A stretch of 64,000 nucleotides of DNA from Bacteroidales bacterium WCE2004 (GTDB taxonomy: Bacteria > Bacteroidota > Bacteroidia > Bacteroidales > UBA932), in contig FUZR01000002.1 in NCBI GenBank assembly GCA_900167895.1, positions 124,001-188,000 on the forward strand, read 5' to 3'. Made by a program: the position numbers and the translations under genes. How positions within the stretch are numbered: position 1 is the first letter of the stretch; each line of letters starts with the position of its first letter. The notes beneath the pieces were generated by a model that saw only the letters and a program-made list of their open reading frames with translations, was not told the DNA's origin and made no database searches. Positions 8,705-18,057 of the stretch are shown piece by piece.

Positions 8705-9481
8705 ATGGGTAAAGTCATCGCAATAGCAAACCAGAAAGGAGGCGTCGGCAAGACGACCACCGCCATCAACCTGGCAGCCTCTCTCGCCGTACTGGAGAAG
8801 AAGGTGCTGATCATCGATGCCGACCCGCAGGCCAACACGACCTCGGGTCTGAACTTCGCGCCGGACAACGACCAGCAGCGCACCCTGTACGAGGTGATGA
8901 TCGGCCAGATCGACGTCGCGGACGCCCTGATCCAGACCGAGATCGCCAACCTCCACATGATCCCGTCCCACATCAACCTCGTGGGCGCCGAATTCGAAAT
9001 GCTGGAGGCGGAGGAGCGCGAGTCGCTGCTCAAGAAGGCCCTGGCCCCGATCCGGGACAACTACGACTTCATCATCATCGACTGCTCGCCCTCGCTGGGC
9101 ATCATCACGGTCAACACGCTCACCGCGGCCGACTCCGTGATCATCCCGGTCCAGCCCGAATTCTTTGCGCTGGAGGGCCTCGGCAAGCTTCTCCAGACCA
9201 TCCGTCTGGTGCAGGGCGGCGTCAATCCGGACCTGACGATCGAGGGCTTCGTGGTCACGATGTTCGACGGACGCACCCGCGTCCATACCCAGGTGCTCGC
9301 CGAGCTGCGCGACCATTTCCGCGACCTCGTCTTCAAGACGGTGATCCAGCGCAACATCCGCCTCAGCGAAGCCCCTTCCCACGGTAAACCCATTATCCTT
9401 TACGACATTATGTGCAACGGCTCCACCAATTACCTCAATCTCGCGAAAGAGGTCCTGGAGCACAACGGTGAAACTGTATGA
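8705..9481 (+). CDS. parA: Chromosome partitioning ATPase ParA (Soj)
   Basis: ParA-type ATPase of 258 residues that binds DNA as an ATP dimer and moves ParB-parS complexes. The deviant Walker A is KGGVGKTTTAIN near residue 12 and Walker B is FIIIDCSPSLG. The short N-terminus without a helix-turn-helix is the chromosomal type rather than plasmid type Ia. It overlaps parB by 4 nt (ATGA). The run parA-parB-DUF5683-mltD is a familiar Bacteroidetes arrangement. No parS-like palindrome resembling TGTTTCACGTGAAACA was seen in this stretch. Confidence 0.95.
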   Translation: MGKVIAIANQKGGVGKTTTAINLAASLAVLEKKVLIIDADPQANTTSGLNFAPDNDQQRTLYEVMIGQIDVADALIQTEIANLHMIPSHINLVGAEFEMLEAEERESLLKKALAPIRDNYDFIIIDCSPSLGIITVNTLTAADSVIIPVQPEFFALEGLGKLLQTIRLVQGGVNPDLTIEGFVVTMFDGRTRVHTQVLAELRDHFRDLVFKTVIQRNIRLSEAPSHGKPIILYDIMCNGSTNYLNLAKEVLEHNGETV

Positions 9482-10425
9482 GCAAAGAACCCAGAGGACT
9501 TGGCAAGGGCCTGAGCGCCCTGCTCGGCGAAGTGCCCGATGCCGACCAGCTCCGCAAGCCGGTCGGATATGTCAACAAAGAAATCGTAGGGAGCCGCGGC
9601 CGCCAGGAGAACACGGCGGACATCCTCCGCATTCCCGTGGACATGATCGAGCCGAACCCGTTCCAGCCGCGTATGTCGTTCGACCAGGTCGCCCTGGAAG
9701 AACTGGCCGCCTCCATCCGCACGCTCGGCCTCATCCAGCCCGTCACCGTCCGGCGCATCACCGACCGCCGCTACCAGATTATCAGCGGCGAGCGCCGCTA
9801 CAAGGCCTGCCGCCTCGCCGGCATGACCACCATCCCGGCCTACATCCGCGACGCCAACGACCAGGGCATGCTGGAGATGGCCATCGTGGAGAACGTCCAG
9901 CGCGAGGATCTCGACCCGATCGAGCTCGCCCTCAGCTACCGCCGCCTGATCGACGAATGCCAGCTCACGCAGGACAACCTCGCCGACCGGGTGGGGAAGA
10001 AGCGCGCCACCGTGGCCAACACCCTCCGCCTGCTCAAGCTGCCCGCCAAGGTGCAGCACGACATCAAGGTCGGCCTCCTGAGCGCCGGCCACGCCAAGGC
10101 CATCCTCGGCGTCGATTCCCCCGAAGTCCAGGAGCAGCTCTGCGACCTCGTGATCCGCGACGGCCTGTCCGTCCGCGAGCTCGAGAGCATCGTCCGCAAG
10201 CTCCAGGTCGATCCCGACGCAGCCAAGGCCAAGGTCCGCAACGCCCATCCCACGCAGCAGCTCCCGCCGGACTACTACCGCATCCTGGAGCATGTCGGCA
10301 AGTATTTCTCCAACGACATTTCGCTGAAGCGCAACGCCTCCGGCAAGGGCATCATGACCATCCGTTTCGAGTCGGACGAGGAAGTGCAGAAGTTCGTCAA
10401 GGCGCTGGAGGAAAAGCAGTTCTGA
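9478..10425 (+). CDS. parB: Chromosome partitioning protein ParB (Spo0J)
   Basis: Centromere-binding CTPase of 315 residues. The N-terminal GLGKGLSALLGE is the ParA-stimulating peptide. The ParB/Srx domain has IEPNPFQPR, GLIQPVTVR and the CTP-binding ISGERRYKACRLAG, with ENVQREDLDPIE after it. The central helix-turn-helix (QDNLADRVGKKRATVANTLRLLKLP) binds parS. A C-terminal dimerisation region ends in EVQKFVKALEEKQF. It is translationally coupled to parA by a 4-nt overlap and shares a stop-start base with the next gene. Confidence 0.95.
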   Translation: MSKEPRGLGKGLSALLGEVPDADQLRKPVGYVNKEIVGSRGRQENTADILRIPVDMIEPNPFQPRMSFDQVALEELAASIRTLGLIQPVTVRRITDRRYQIISGERRYKACRLAGMTTIPAYIRDANDQGMLEMAIVENVQREDLDPIELALSYRRLIDECQLTQDNLADRVGKKRATVANTLRLLKLPAKVQHDIKVGLLSAGHAKAILGVDSPEVQEQLCDLVIRDGLSVRELESIVRKLQVDPDAAKAKVRNAHPTQQLPPDYYRILEHVGKYFSNDISLKRNASGKGIMTIRFESDEEVQKFVKALEEKQF

Positions 10426-11321
10426 TGAGGCACCTGAAAGGAATCGGCGTGTTGTTGATGGCGGTCCTGTCTACCGCCATTTTCAGCGTGGACGCTTCCG
10501 CCCAGCTCTTCAAGGAAGAGGCCTTCAACCAGCAATACAACGACGACCCGGCTTCGGACCAGGACACCACGGACGTGCTCTTCTCCTTCAAGGAGTACTT
10601 CGGCGGCCTGAGCCACAAGCGGGAGATCCGCATCGGCACGATGACCGCCGGCTCGGCGCTCTTCATCGGCGGCTCGCAGATCTACAACCGCCAGGCCTGG
10701 AAGCTCCCGATCGTCTATTCCGCCATCGGCGGCAGCCTCGGCGCTGGCATCGCGCTCAACGCCAAGGGCAACAAGGAAGCCGCCAAATACTGCTTCATCG
10801 GCGCCGGCGTCGCCTACTGGGCCACGCTGATGGACGGCGTGATCAACTTCAAGCCCAGCGAATACCCCCATCCCGGCAAGGCCACGCTCTACTCGCTCCT
10901 TGTCCCGGGACTCGGACAGATCTACAACCGCGAATACTGGAAGCTGCCCATCTATCTGGGCGCCATCGGTTTCGCCGTCCACCTCTATGCGGACAACCGG
11001 GCCAACTATCTGCGTTTCCGCGACATCTACATCCAGGCCTCCGACAAGAGCTACAGTGGTCCCATTTCGGCCCAACAGGCCCTTTACTACCGCGATATCT
11101 ATCGGCGCTACCGGGACTATTCCGTCCTCGCCATCGCCGCGCTATATGTCCTGCAGGTCATCGATGCCAACGTCTTCTCGTATATGCACAACTTCGAGGT
11201 GGACGACGACATCGCCCTCAAGGTCGCTCCGGCCGTCATCATTCCGGACAACCAGTTTGCATCCATCACACCCACATCCCAGCCGGCGGCCTTCGGGTTG
11301 CGCCTGGGCCTCAATTTCTGA
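10425..11321 (+). CDS. DUF5683 domain protein
   Basis: Protein of 298 residues starting at the ATG that overlaps the parB stop (TGATG). The same frame is open further upstream but that part is antisense-free shadow of parB. A signal peptide (MRHLKGIGVLLMAVLSTAIF...) is followed by hydrophobic segments and two related stretches, SQIYNRQAWKLPIVY and GQIYNREYWKLPIYLG, an internal repeat typical of DUF5683. This family regularly lies between parB and a LysM transglycosylase in Bacteroidetes. It is probably an envelope protein. The function is unknown. Confidence 0.8.
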   Translation: MRHLKGIGVLLMAVLSTAIFSVDASAQLFKEEAFNQQYNDDPASDQDTTDVLFSFKEYFGGLSHKREIRIGTMTAGSALFIGGSQIYNRQAWKLPIVYSAIGGSLGAGIALNAKGNKEAAKYCFIGAGVAYWATLMDGVINFKPSEYPHPGKATLYSLLVPGLGQIYNREYWKLPIYLGAIGFAVHLYADNRANYLRFRDIYIQASDKSYSGPISAQQALYYRDIYRRYRDYSVLAIAALYVLQVIDANVFSYMHNFEVDDDIALKVAPAVIIPDNQFASITPTSQPAAFGLRLGLNF

Positions 11322-11323
11322 CA

Positions 11324-13015
11324 ATGAAAAGAAGTTATATCCTGTTGATCCTCTTGTCCGCCCTTTGCCTGCCGCTTGCCGCGCAGACGGGGCATGAAGC
11401 CGAAACCGTCGTCCTGGAGCAGAACCGCCCGCCCGTGAAGGAGCGCAAGCCGTTCCGCCAGATCCTCAGCGAGCTTTTCCGGCGTCAGGACGACAAGCAG
11501 GCCAGGCAGGAGAACGAAGTGCTGCGCTACGAGCTGGATTCGCTCCAGATGCTGGTGGACAGCCTTCGCAACCGCGTCTTCTTCGACGAGCAGGAGATCT
11601 CCGTCCTGCAGGAAGACGAGGCCCGCAGCTTCGACTATTCGCCCGAGGCGCAGGACAGCCTGCTGCAGCTCTGGTACAAGAATACGCTGGCGTCGGATTT
11701 CGACACCGTCAACGAATATGACATGGACTCCGTGCGCTTCTCGTCCAACGTCTCCGACGCCGAGATGATGCGCCGCCTGTCCGCGATGAATTCCTTCATC
11801 ACGCTGCCGTACAACGACGTCGTCAAGAACTACATCATCCTCTATTCCGAGCGCATGCCCTCCAAGATGGGGCGCGTGCTCGGCCTGAGCGGCTATTATT
11901 TCCCGATCTTCGAGGACATCCTGCTCCGCTACGGCCTGCCGCAGGAGCTCAAGTACATGGCCGTCATCGAGTCGATGCTCAATCCGGTCGCCACTTCCCG
12001 CGCCGGCGCGCGCGGCATCTGGCAGTTCATGTACCAGACGGGCGTCGGCTACGGCCTGGAGATCAATTCCTTCGTGGACGAGCGCCTGGACGTGGAGAAG
12101 GCCGTCGAGGCCGCCGCACGCTATCTGCGCGACGCCTACAGGACCTTCGGCGACTGGGCCCTGGCCATCAGTTCCTACAACTGCGGCGCGGGCAACGTCT
12201 CCAAGGCCATCCGCCGCGCGGACGGCAAGCGCGATTTCTGGAGCATCTACGAGTATCTCCCGCGCGAGACGCGCGGCTACGTGCCCGCGTTCGTGGGCGC
12301 GATGTACGCGATGACCTATCATCGCGAATACGGCATCGCGCCGCAGCAGACGGGCATGCCGGTGCAGACGGATACCTTCATGATCCGCCGCAATCTCCAT
12401 TTCTCCCAGATCGAAGCCGTCGTGGGCGTGCCGATGAAGGACCTGCAGAATCTCAACCCGCAGTATGTCAACGACATCATCCCGGGCAACAAGCATCCCT
12501 ACGTGCTGAAGCTGCCCTACAACTGGACCGGCAGTTTCCTGGATGCCAACCGCGATTCGCTCTATGCCTACAAGGCCGACTCGCTGCTGAGCGGCAAGGT
12601 GCTGGCGGACGTGGCCGCCGGCCGCTCGGGCAAGAGCACTTCCGGGCAGCAGCGGATCGCCTACAAGGTCAAGAGCGGGGATTACCTGGGCCGGATCGCA
12701 TCAAGATACGGTGTGACCATCAACCAGATCAAGAGTTGGAACCACCTGCGCTCCAACAGCATCCAGATCGGCCAGACGCTGTATATCTACAAGAACGGCG
12801 GTCCTTCGATCTCGCAGGGGAGCACGGGCGGCAAGTCGGGCGGCAGCAGTAGCAGCAAGCCCAAGACCGTCATCTACACGGTCAAGAACGGCGATTCGCT
12901 CTCCAAGATCGCGAGCCGGTACAAGGGCGTCTCCATCAACGACATCAAGAAGGCAAACGGCCTCAAGTCCGACGCCATCCGCGCCGGCCAGAAGCTGACG
13001 ATCCCGCAGAAATAA
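11324..13015 (+). CDS. mltD: Lytic murein transglycosylase with two LysM domains (MltD type)
   Basis: Secreted protein of 563 residues with a signal peptide at 1-20. The SLT domain contains the catalytic Glu in AVIESMLNPVATSRAGARGIWQF split as ESMLNP and GARGIWQFM, plus NCGAGNVSKAI. Two C-terminal LysM repeats (YKVKSGDYLGRIASRYG and YTVKNGDSLSKIASRYKG) bind peptidoglycan, separated by a Ser/Gly-rich linker. The enzyme cleaves MurNAc-GlcNAc bonds to give anhydro ends, for wall turnover. It starts 2 nt after the DUF5683 gene. Its stop abuts that of convergent rarA with no gap. Confidence 0.93.
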   Translation: MKRSYILLILLSALCLPLAAQTGHEAETVVLEQNRPPVKERKPFRQILSELFRRQDDKQARQENEVLRYELDSLQMLVDSLRNRVFFDEQEISVLQEDEARSFDYSPEAQDSLLQLWYKNTLASDFDTVNEYDMDSVRFSSNVSDAEMMRRLSAMNSFITLPYNDVVKNYIILYSERMPSKMGRVLGLSGYYFPIFEDILLRYGLPQELKYMAVIESMLNPVATSRAGARGIWQFMYQTGVGYGLEINSFVDERLDVEKAVEAAARYLRDAYRTFGDWALAISSYNCGAGNVSKAIRRADGKRDFWSIYEYLPRETRGYVPAFVGAMYAMTYHREYGIAPQQTGMPVQTDTFMIRRNLHFSQIEAVVGVPMKDLQNLNPQYVNDIIPGNKHPYVLKLPYNWTGSFLDANRDSLYAYKADSLLSGKVLADVAAGRSGKSTSGQQRIAYKVKSGDYLGRIASRYGVTINQIKSWNHLRSNSIQIGQTLYIYKNGGPSISQGSTGGKSGGSSSSKPKTVIYTVKNGDSLSKIASRYKGVSINDIKKANGLKSDAIRAGQKLTIPQK

Positions 13016-14299
13016 TTACTTCTTGTAGTATTTGGGCCAGCAGGCCTCGAGGTAGGACTTCAGACGGTCCTCCTGGGCGTTGGGCTGCGGCTCGTAGAAA
13101 GCTGTGCCTGAGAGCTTTTCGGGCAGGAATTCCAGGTCCGTGAAATGCCCGGGGAAGTCGTGGGCATATTTGTAGCCGTCGGCATAGCCCAGATCCTCCA
13201 TCAGCTTGGTGGGCGCGTTGCGCAGATAGAGCGGCACGGAGGCCGTCTGGTCGGCCTTGGCCGCGGCCAGCGCCTTGTCGATGGCCAGATAGGCCGAATT
13301 GCTCTTGGGCGAGCTGGCAAGGTAGACGGCGCACTCGCTGAGCGGGATGCGCGCTTCCGGCATGCCGATCGAATGCACGATGCGGAAGGTCGCGTCCGCC
13401 AGCAGCAGCGCATTGGGATTGGCCAGGCCGATGTCTTCGGCGGCCAGGATGCAGAGCCTGCGCGCGATGAAGAGGGGATCCTCGCCGCCGTCCAGCATCC
13501 GCGCCATCCAGTAGACCGCCGCATTGGGATCCGACCCGCGGACGCTCTTGATGAAGGCGGAAATGATATCGTAGTGCATCTCGCCGCCCTTGTCGTAGAT
13601 GGCGACATTCTCCTGCAGGCATTCCGTGACCGTGCGGTTGTCGATCACGACCGGATCGGCCTTGCCAACCTGCGCATCCACCACGATCTCCAGGATATTC
13701 AGCAACTTACGCGCGTCGCCGCCGCTGTGGCGGAACAGCGCGTCCGTCTCCCGCACCTCGATCCGGCGCTCCTTGAGGACTTCGTCCTCGCGCAGCGCAC
13801 GGTCCAGCAGCGCCTGCAGGTCCTCGACCTCCAGCGACTTCAGCACGAAGACCTGGCAACGGGAAAGCAGCGGCGTGATCACCTCGAAGGAAGGATTCTC
13901 CGTCGTGGCGCCGATCAGGATGACGGTGCCGGCCTCGACGGCCCCCAGGAGCGCATCCTGCTGGGCTTTGTTGAAGCGATGGATCTCGTCGATGAACAGG
14001 ATGGGAGCGCCGGCGGGGGAGAAGAGCGACTTGGCCTTGGCGGCATCGATCACCTCGCGCACGTCCTTGACGCCCGAGCTGACGGCGGACAGGGTATAGA
14101 ACTCACGGTCCAGCGTCCCGGCGATGATGCGCGCAAGGGTGGTCTTGCCCACGCCCGGCGGGCCCCAGAGAATGAAGGAAGACAAAGCGCCCGAGTCCAT
14201 CATGTTCCGCAGGATGCATCCCGGACCGACCAGGTGCCGCTGACCGACGTATTCGGACAGCTTTTGGGGCCGCATCCGCTCCGGAAGAGGCGGTAACAT
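13016..14299 (-). CDS. rarA: Replication-associated recombination protein RarA (MgsA)
   Basis: AAA+ clamp-loader-like ATPase of 427 residues acting at stalled forks. Walker A is WGPPGVGKTTLARI, Walker B FIDEIHRFNKAQQDALL, and sensor 1 IGATTENPSFEV. The C-terminal MgsA domain contains DPLFIARRLCILAAEDIGLANP. I place the start at the ATG at 14299 because MLPPLPERMRPQKLSEYVG matches the family N-terminus; a GTG seven codons upstream (14320) is possible. It lies downstream of the GNAT gene on the same strand. Confidence 0.94.
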   Translation of the reverse strand: MLPPLPERMRPQKLSEYVGQRHLVGPGCILRNMMDSGALSSFILWGPPGVGKTTLARIIAGTLDREFYTLSAVSSGVKDVREVIDAAKAKSLFSPAGAPILFIDEIHRFNKAQQDALLGAVEAGTVILIGATTENPSFEVITPLLSRCQVFVLKSLEVEDLQALLDRALREDEVLKERRIEVRETDALFRHSGGDARKLLNILEIVVDAQVGKADPVVIDNRTVTECLQENVAIYDKGGEMHYDIISAFIKSVRGSDPNAAVYWMARMLDGGEDPLFIARRLCILAAEDIGLANPNALLLADATFRIVHSIGMPEARIPLSECAVYLASSPKSNSAYLAIDKALAAAKADQTASVPLYLRNAPTKLMEDLGYADGYKYAHDFPGHFTDLEFLPEKLSGTAFYEPQPNAQEDRLKSYLEACWPKYYKK

Positions 14300-14334
14300 T
14301 TTTGTTACTGACCCAAACACTTTTGTTTTATCCT

Positions 14335-15471
14335 CTAATATTCAAGCTTTTTAATGTAAGAGCGACGGCGCTTCTTGCTGACCGGGTTGAACTCCCGGAA
14401 CTGGGTCTGATTCTTGAGGTTCGTCTCCAGGACGGCGTTGCTTTCGCAGTGCTTGATGCCCATCGCATTGAACTTCCTGAACATGTCCATGAAGACGAGG
14501 GAGTTCACGCCGCTGTTCTGGTAGTCCGGGCGGACACCGATCAGCAGCAGCTCGGCCATCTCGCCGTGCTTGAGGAACATCGCCTTGAGCAGCGGCCACC
14601 AGCCGAAGGGGAAGAGCTTGCCGCGGGTCTTCTGCAGGGCCTTGACGATCGACGGCATCGAGATGCCGAAGGCCACCAGTTCACCCTTCTCATTCTCCAC
14701 CATCGACAGGAAGCGCAGGTCCAGGATGCTCAGGTAGAATCCGAGATACTTCTCGGCCATGTGGTCCGGCAGGACGGTGAAATTATAGAGATCCTTGTAG
14801 CACTCGTTGATGCAGTGGAACACCTTGTGGCCGTAGTCCTCCTTGCGGATGATCCTGCGGGTCAGCTGGCGGACGTGGACGTTGGCGCGCTGCTCGATGA
14901 TGGCGGCCATGCGCGGCCAGCGCTCGGGCATCTGCTCGGGAACGGTGACGATGTACTCGATCCAGTCAGCGTCCTTGGTGAAGCCCATCTCGTCCAGATA
15001 ATCGTTATAATAAGGATGGTTGTAGATCAGCGCCATGGTGCTCAGCTGGTCGTAGCCCTCGACGAGCATGCCCTCGGGGTCGAAATCCGTAAAGCCCAGC
15101 GGGCCCACGACCGACTCCATCCCGAACTTGCGGCCGAACTCGTAGACCTTGTCCATCAGGGCCTGGGCCACCTCCTTGTCCTCGATGAAGTCATACCAGC
15201 CGAAGCGCACCTCCTTGTGGTTCCACTGCTCGTTGGCCTTGCGGTTGACGATGGCGGCCACGCGGCCGGCCAGCTCGCCGTCCTTGTAGGCAAGATACAG
15301 CTCGGAATCGCAGAACTCCTGCGCGGCGCCCTTCTCCTGGTCCAGCGTATCCATCTGGTCGAAGACGAGGGGAGGGACATAATAAGGGTTGTCACGATAC
15401 AGTTTCTCCGGGAAATTGACGAACTTCTTGAGCTCGGAACGGGTCCGGACAGGACGAATCTCGATAGACAT
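14335..15471 (-). CDS. GNAT-like N-acetyltransferase family protein
   Basis: Protein of 378 residues that recurs across Bacteroidetes, usually annotated as GNAT. It starts MSIEIRPVRTRSELKKFV and ends with the strongly basic KKRRRSYIKKLEY. The C-terminal half has the acetyltransferase-like pattern LLIGVRPDYQNSGVNSLVF, where Q-N-S-G-V occupies the place of the acetyl-CoA loop, and an N-terminal half (EVRFGWYDFIEDKEVAQALMD) resembles a degenerate second copy. The substrate is unknown. It is upstream of rarA and divergent from the barrel-like pair at 15.5 kb. Confidence 0.72.
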   Translation of the reverse strand: MSIEIRPVRTRSELKKFVNFPEKLYRDNPYYVPPLVFDQMDTLDQEKGAAQEFCDSELYLAYKDGELAGRVAAIVNRKANEQWNHKEVRFGWYDFIEDKEVAQALMDKVYEFGRKFGMESVVGPLGFTDFDPEGMLVEGYDQLSTMALIYNHPYYNDYLDEMGFTKDADWIEYIVTVPEQMPERWPRMAAIIEQRANVHVRQLTRRIIRKEDYGHKVFHCINECYKDLYNFTVLPDHMAEKYLGFYLSILDLRFLSMVENEKGELVAFGISMPSIVKALQKTRGKLFPFGWWPLLKAMFLKHGEMAELLLIGVRPDYQNSGVNSLVFMDMFRKFNAMGIKHCESNAVLETNLKNQTQFREFNPVSKKRRRSYIKKLEY

Positions 15472-15542
15472 TTTGGATAGGTTCTAGTTGTTTTCAGTAC
15501 TGCGAAGATAGCACTTTCATAGGAAATAATCAAAGATTTGGC

Positions 15543-15550
15543 TATATTCG
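15543..15550 (+). promoter_or_regulatory. -7 promoter box for the 15555 gene
   Basis: TATATTCG, the same variant as at hpt, ends 4 nt before the ATG at 15555. Confidence 0.45.
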
Positions 15551-15554
15551 TGTC

Positions 15555-16130
15555 ATGCTCCGGAAGCTCCATATCCGACTGGCAGCCGTGCTGTTATTCC
15601 TGCTTCTGGGCCCCGCGGTCCGGGGCCAGGAGGCCCTGCTGGGCGTTTTCAACTCGCCCAAGGGCATCGGGGTCACGGCCCTTTTCGGGCCGGAGTGGGG
15701 GGACGAATCCAACATCCTCACCCTGCGTACGGACTTCTACGGCCTGCTGGGCGGACGCACGCACAAGATGGGCATCTGCGTCACCTACACGCACGACTAC
15801 GCCATCTACCGGCTCTGGGAGGAGCAGTTCGACATGACCCTGCACGCCGGAGCCGGCGGCCAGATCGGCTACGTCCAGGACTGGGAGAAGGGCCTGTTCA
15901 GCCAGTTCGAGCGGCAGCTCGCGCACAAGCCGGGCCTGGCCGTCGCCCTGGCGGGCAACATCGGCCTGCGCTTCGACTTCGACCGCCTGACCCTGGACCT
16001 GAGCTTCACCGTCGCGCCGGGCATGCACCTGCGCACGGACGAGGACACCGACGACGTGCTCCTGTCGTTCTACCATGCCGGCATCTACCACGCCTATTTC
16101 CCGCAGCTTAACATTATGTACCGCTTCTGA
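15555..16130 (+). CDS. Small secreted barrel-like protein
   Basis: A protein of 191 residues I cannot assign to a family. It has a signal peptide (LAAVLLFLLLGPAVRG, cut before QEALLG). The mature part has alternating-residue strands and ends in LNIMYRF, the terminal aromatic pattern of outer-membrane barrels; eight strands would fit the length. Its stop overlaps the start of the next, similarly built gene (TGATG), so the two are co-expressed. Function unknown; a two-component envelope pair is a fair guess. Confidence 0.6.
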   Translation: MLRKLHIRLAAVLLFLLLGPAVRGQEALLGVFNSPKGIGVTALFGPEWGDESNILTLRTDFYGLLGGRTHKMGICVTYTHDYAIYRLWEEQFDMTLHAGAGGQIGYVQDWEKGLFSQFERQLAHKPGLAVALAGNIGLRFDFDRLTLDLSFTVAPGMHLRTDEDTDDVLLSFYHAGIYHAYFPQLNIMYRF

Positions 16131-16765
16131 TGATGAGACGCAAGTTATTATCAATCATTATTCTGCTCTTGTCATTCGCGACGGTCGCACCGGCGCGGGT
16201 CCTGCCCGGAGGCCCGGTGTTCAACCGGCTTCGCGTCGGGTTGGAGTGGGGCTATACCCAGACCTTCTTCCTGGCCCGCAGCTACAACTACATCAGCGAT
16301 GACGGCTACCGCGTCTACGAAAAGTCCATCGGGTTCCACTGGAGCGCCAACGCCCAGATCCTGGCGCAGGCCGGCTACATCCTCGGCGAGCGGAGCCTCG
16401 TCTCGCTGTGCGCCGGCTACATGGGGATGGGAAAGGACAACCGCCTGCTCCCGCTCGCGCTCCGCTACACCTTCTTCCCGCGCGCGGTCTACAACGACGG
16501 ATTCTTCGTTTACGGACAGGGCGGCGTGGCCTGGCACGTCCACACCACGGCCGGCAAGACGGCCGTCCTCGGCGTGCTGGGCGGCGGCTACCGCGTCCGG
16601 CTCAGCGACACCTGCAACCTGGACCTGCTCGTCGGGCTCAAGGGCCTGGTCGACCGTCCGGCGATTCCGGACCCGGCGCGCCCGGGCAGCATTCCGGAAC
16701 AAAATATCCGGCGAAACATCGCCGGATACTGTGCACTTGATTTCTCTGTCGCCGTCAGCTTCTAG
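16130..16765 (+). CDS. Small secreted barrel-like protein, partner of the preceding gene
   Basis: A protein of 211 residues beginning at the overlapped ATG (a second ATG follows directly). Signal peptide at about 5-22. The mature chain has beta-rich segments (RVGLEWGYTQTFFLARSYNY, VLGGGYRVRLS) and ends ALDFSVAVSF with a terminal Phe, fitting a small outer-membrane barrel. I see no catalytic motif. Its TAG stop overlaps the TAG of convergent cysteate synthase (CTAG). It is translationally coupled to the gene at 15555. Confidence 0.6.
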   Translation: MMRRKLLSIIILLLSFATVAPARVLPGGPVFNRLRVGLEWGYTQTFFLARSYNYISDDGYRVYEKSIGFHWSANAQILAQAGYILGERSLVSLCAGYMGMGKDNRLLPLALRYTFFPRAVYNDGFFVYGQGGVAWHVHTTAGKTAVLGVLGGGYRVRLSDTCNLDLLVGLKGLVDRPAIPDPARPGSIPEQNIRRNIAGYCALDFSVAVSF

Positions 16766-18045
16766 AAGAGGCTGTCCACCGCTGTGATAATCTCCTCCGC
16801 GGACTGGTTGGGATCCAGGACCAGATCCGGTTCCTTGAGGACATAGCCCTTGGCCATCGAGCCGAGCGTACCGCCGCCCGTGCAGTTGAGCATGATGCAT
16901 TCGTCCTTGGCCACGGTCCCGTCCGCGACCGCCTGGGCCAGCGCGGCCACGGCGGCGCAAGGGGCGGGGAGGAGGTCGTAGCCCTCGAGGTTGCGGAACT
17001 GCAGGAGCCAGTACATGATGTCGTCGTTGCTGCAGGTGAAGGTGTCGCCCTTGCTCTCGCGCAGCACGTCAAACACGCCGCCGGCAAGGCTGTAGGGCGG
17101 TTTGCGGTTGGCCAGCACCTTGGCGAGGATGACCTCCGCATTGCGGCGCCCCTCGGCGGGATCCAGCGCCGCGAGCGCGCGGGACTGGGCCTTCCACGAA
17201 TCGTGGATCAGCGTGAACGGCCGGTTCTGCGCCATGTACACGCGCATCTTGTTGGGACCGAAACGCCCGTCGGCCGCGAGGCGCTCGGCGTTCTCCCAGG
17301 CCGCCACGGCGCCGGTGCCGGACCCGACCGCCTGGAAATAGGCGTCGGGGATGCGGCCGGCCTTCTCCACGCAGCTGAGCAGGGTCGTGCCCATGCCGTC
17401 GCGGCGCGCCACGTTCTTGGCGCCGCCTTCGAGGAAGTAGCGGGGATCCTGCGCGAGTTTCTCGCCCAGCGTGATGGCGTCATAATAGTCGCAGCCGTGC
17501 GGGGCGGCGATCACCTTGACGCAGCGGTTCAGCTTCTTGTGGAACCACAGGTCGTGGATATTGTCCTCCGGGATGCAGATCACCACCGGGATCTCGTTGT
17601 CGGAGCAGACCTGCGCGAAGGCGCGGGCCGTGTTGCCGGCCGACTGGACCACCAGCACGCGCTCCTCCTTCTTGTCCATGCGCGCGCACACGCTGAAGGC
17701 CTCCGTCTCCTTGAAGGAGCAGGTCTCCATCTTGGCGCCGATCTTGGGGTTCCAGCCCGAGAAGGTGATATACAGGTTGTTCAATCCGAGAAACTTCGCC
17801 AGTCCCTTCGACTTGTACGTCACCGGCGCGCAGGAGTTCTTGAGGGTCCGGCGGATGGGCATCCATTCCGCATAGCGGTACAGGCCCCTGAGGTCGTCCC
17901 GCGGCGTGAAACGCTTCTGGGCATAGACGGCGCGGACCAGGGACGGTTCGCCGCCCTGCGGGTCGGACAGGTCCCAGCCGTGGTCGTCGAAGACCCGGCC
18001 GGTCGCCACGTTCATCAGTCGATACTGGGTGGGATAGAATTTCAT
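16762..18045 (-). CDS. Cysteate synthase
   Basis: PLP enzyme of 427 residues related to threonine synthase; it converts phosphoserine and sulfite to L-cysteate. The start MKFYPTQYRLMNVATGRVFDD and the core match the cysteate synthase group. The PLP Schiff-base lysine is Lys112 in METCSFKETEAF. VQSAGNTARAFAQ and the phosphate-binding AVGSGTGAVAAW follow. In methanogens cysteate enters coenzyme M synthesis. In Bacteroidales it is the head-group precursor of sulfonolipids, condensed with an acyl chain by a serine palmitoyltransferase-like enzyme, which is not in this window. Threonine synthase itself is the main alternative, less likely given the N-terminus. Confidence 0.85.
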   Translation of the reverse strand: MKFYPTQYRLMNVATGRVFDDHGWDLSDPQGGEPSLVRAVYAQKRFTPRDDLRGLYRYAEWMPIRRTLKNSCAPVTYKSKGLAKFLGLNNLYITFSGWNPKIGAKMETCSFKETEAFSVCARMDKKEERVLVVQSAGNTARAFAQVCSDNEIPVVICIPEDNIHDLWFHKKLNRCVKVIAAPHGCDYYDAITLGEKLAQDPRYFLEGGAKNVARRDGMGTTLLSCVEKAGRIPDAYFQAVGSGTGAVAAWENAERLAADGRFGPNKMRVYMAQNRPFTLIHDSWKAQSRALAALDPAEGRRNAEVILAKVLANRKPPYSLAGGVFDVLRESKGDTFTCSNDDIMYWLLQFRNLEGYDLLPAPCAAVAALAQAVADGTVAKDECIMLNCTGGGTLGSMAKGYVLKEPDLVLDPNQSAEEIITAVDSLF

Positions 18046-18057
18046 ACTCGGATGTTT

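Noticed and set aside
8650-9060. Extended N-terminus for the lipid kinase
   Set aside because: The extra 137 codons are antisense to parA and resemble no kinase sequence; the family start and a promoter box fit the ATG at 8649.
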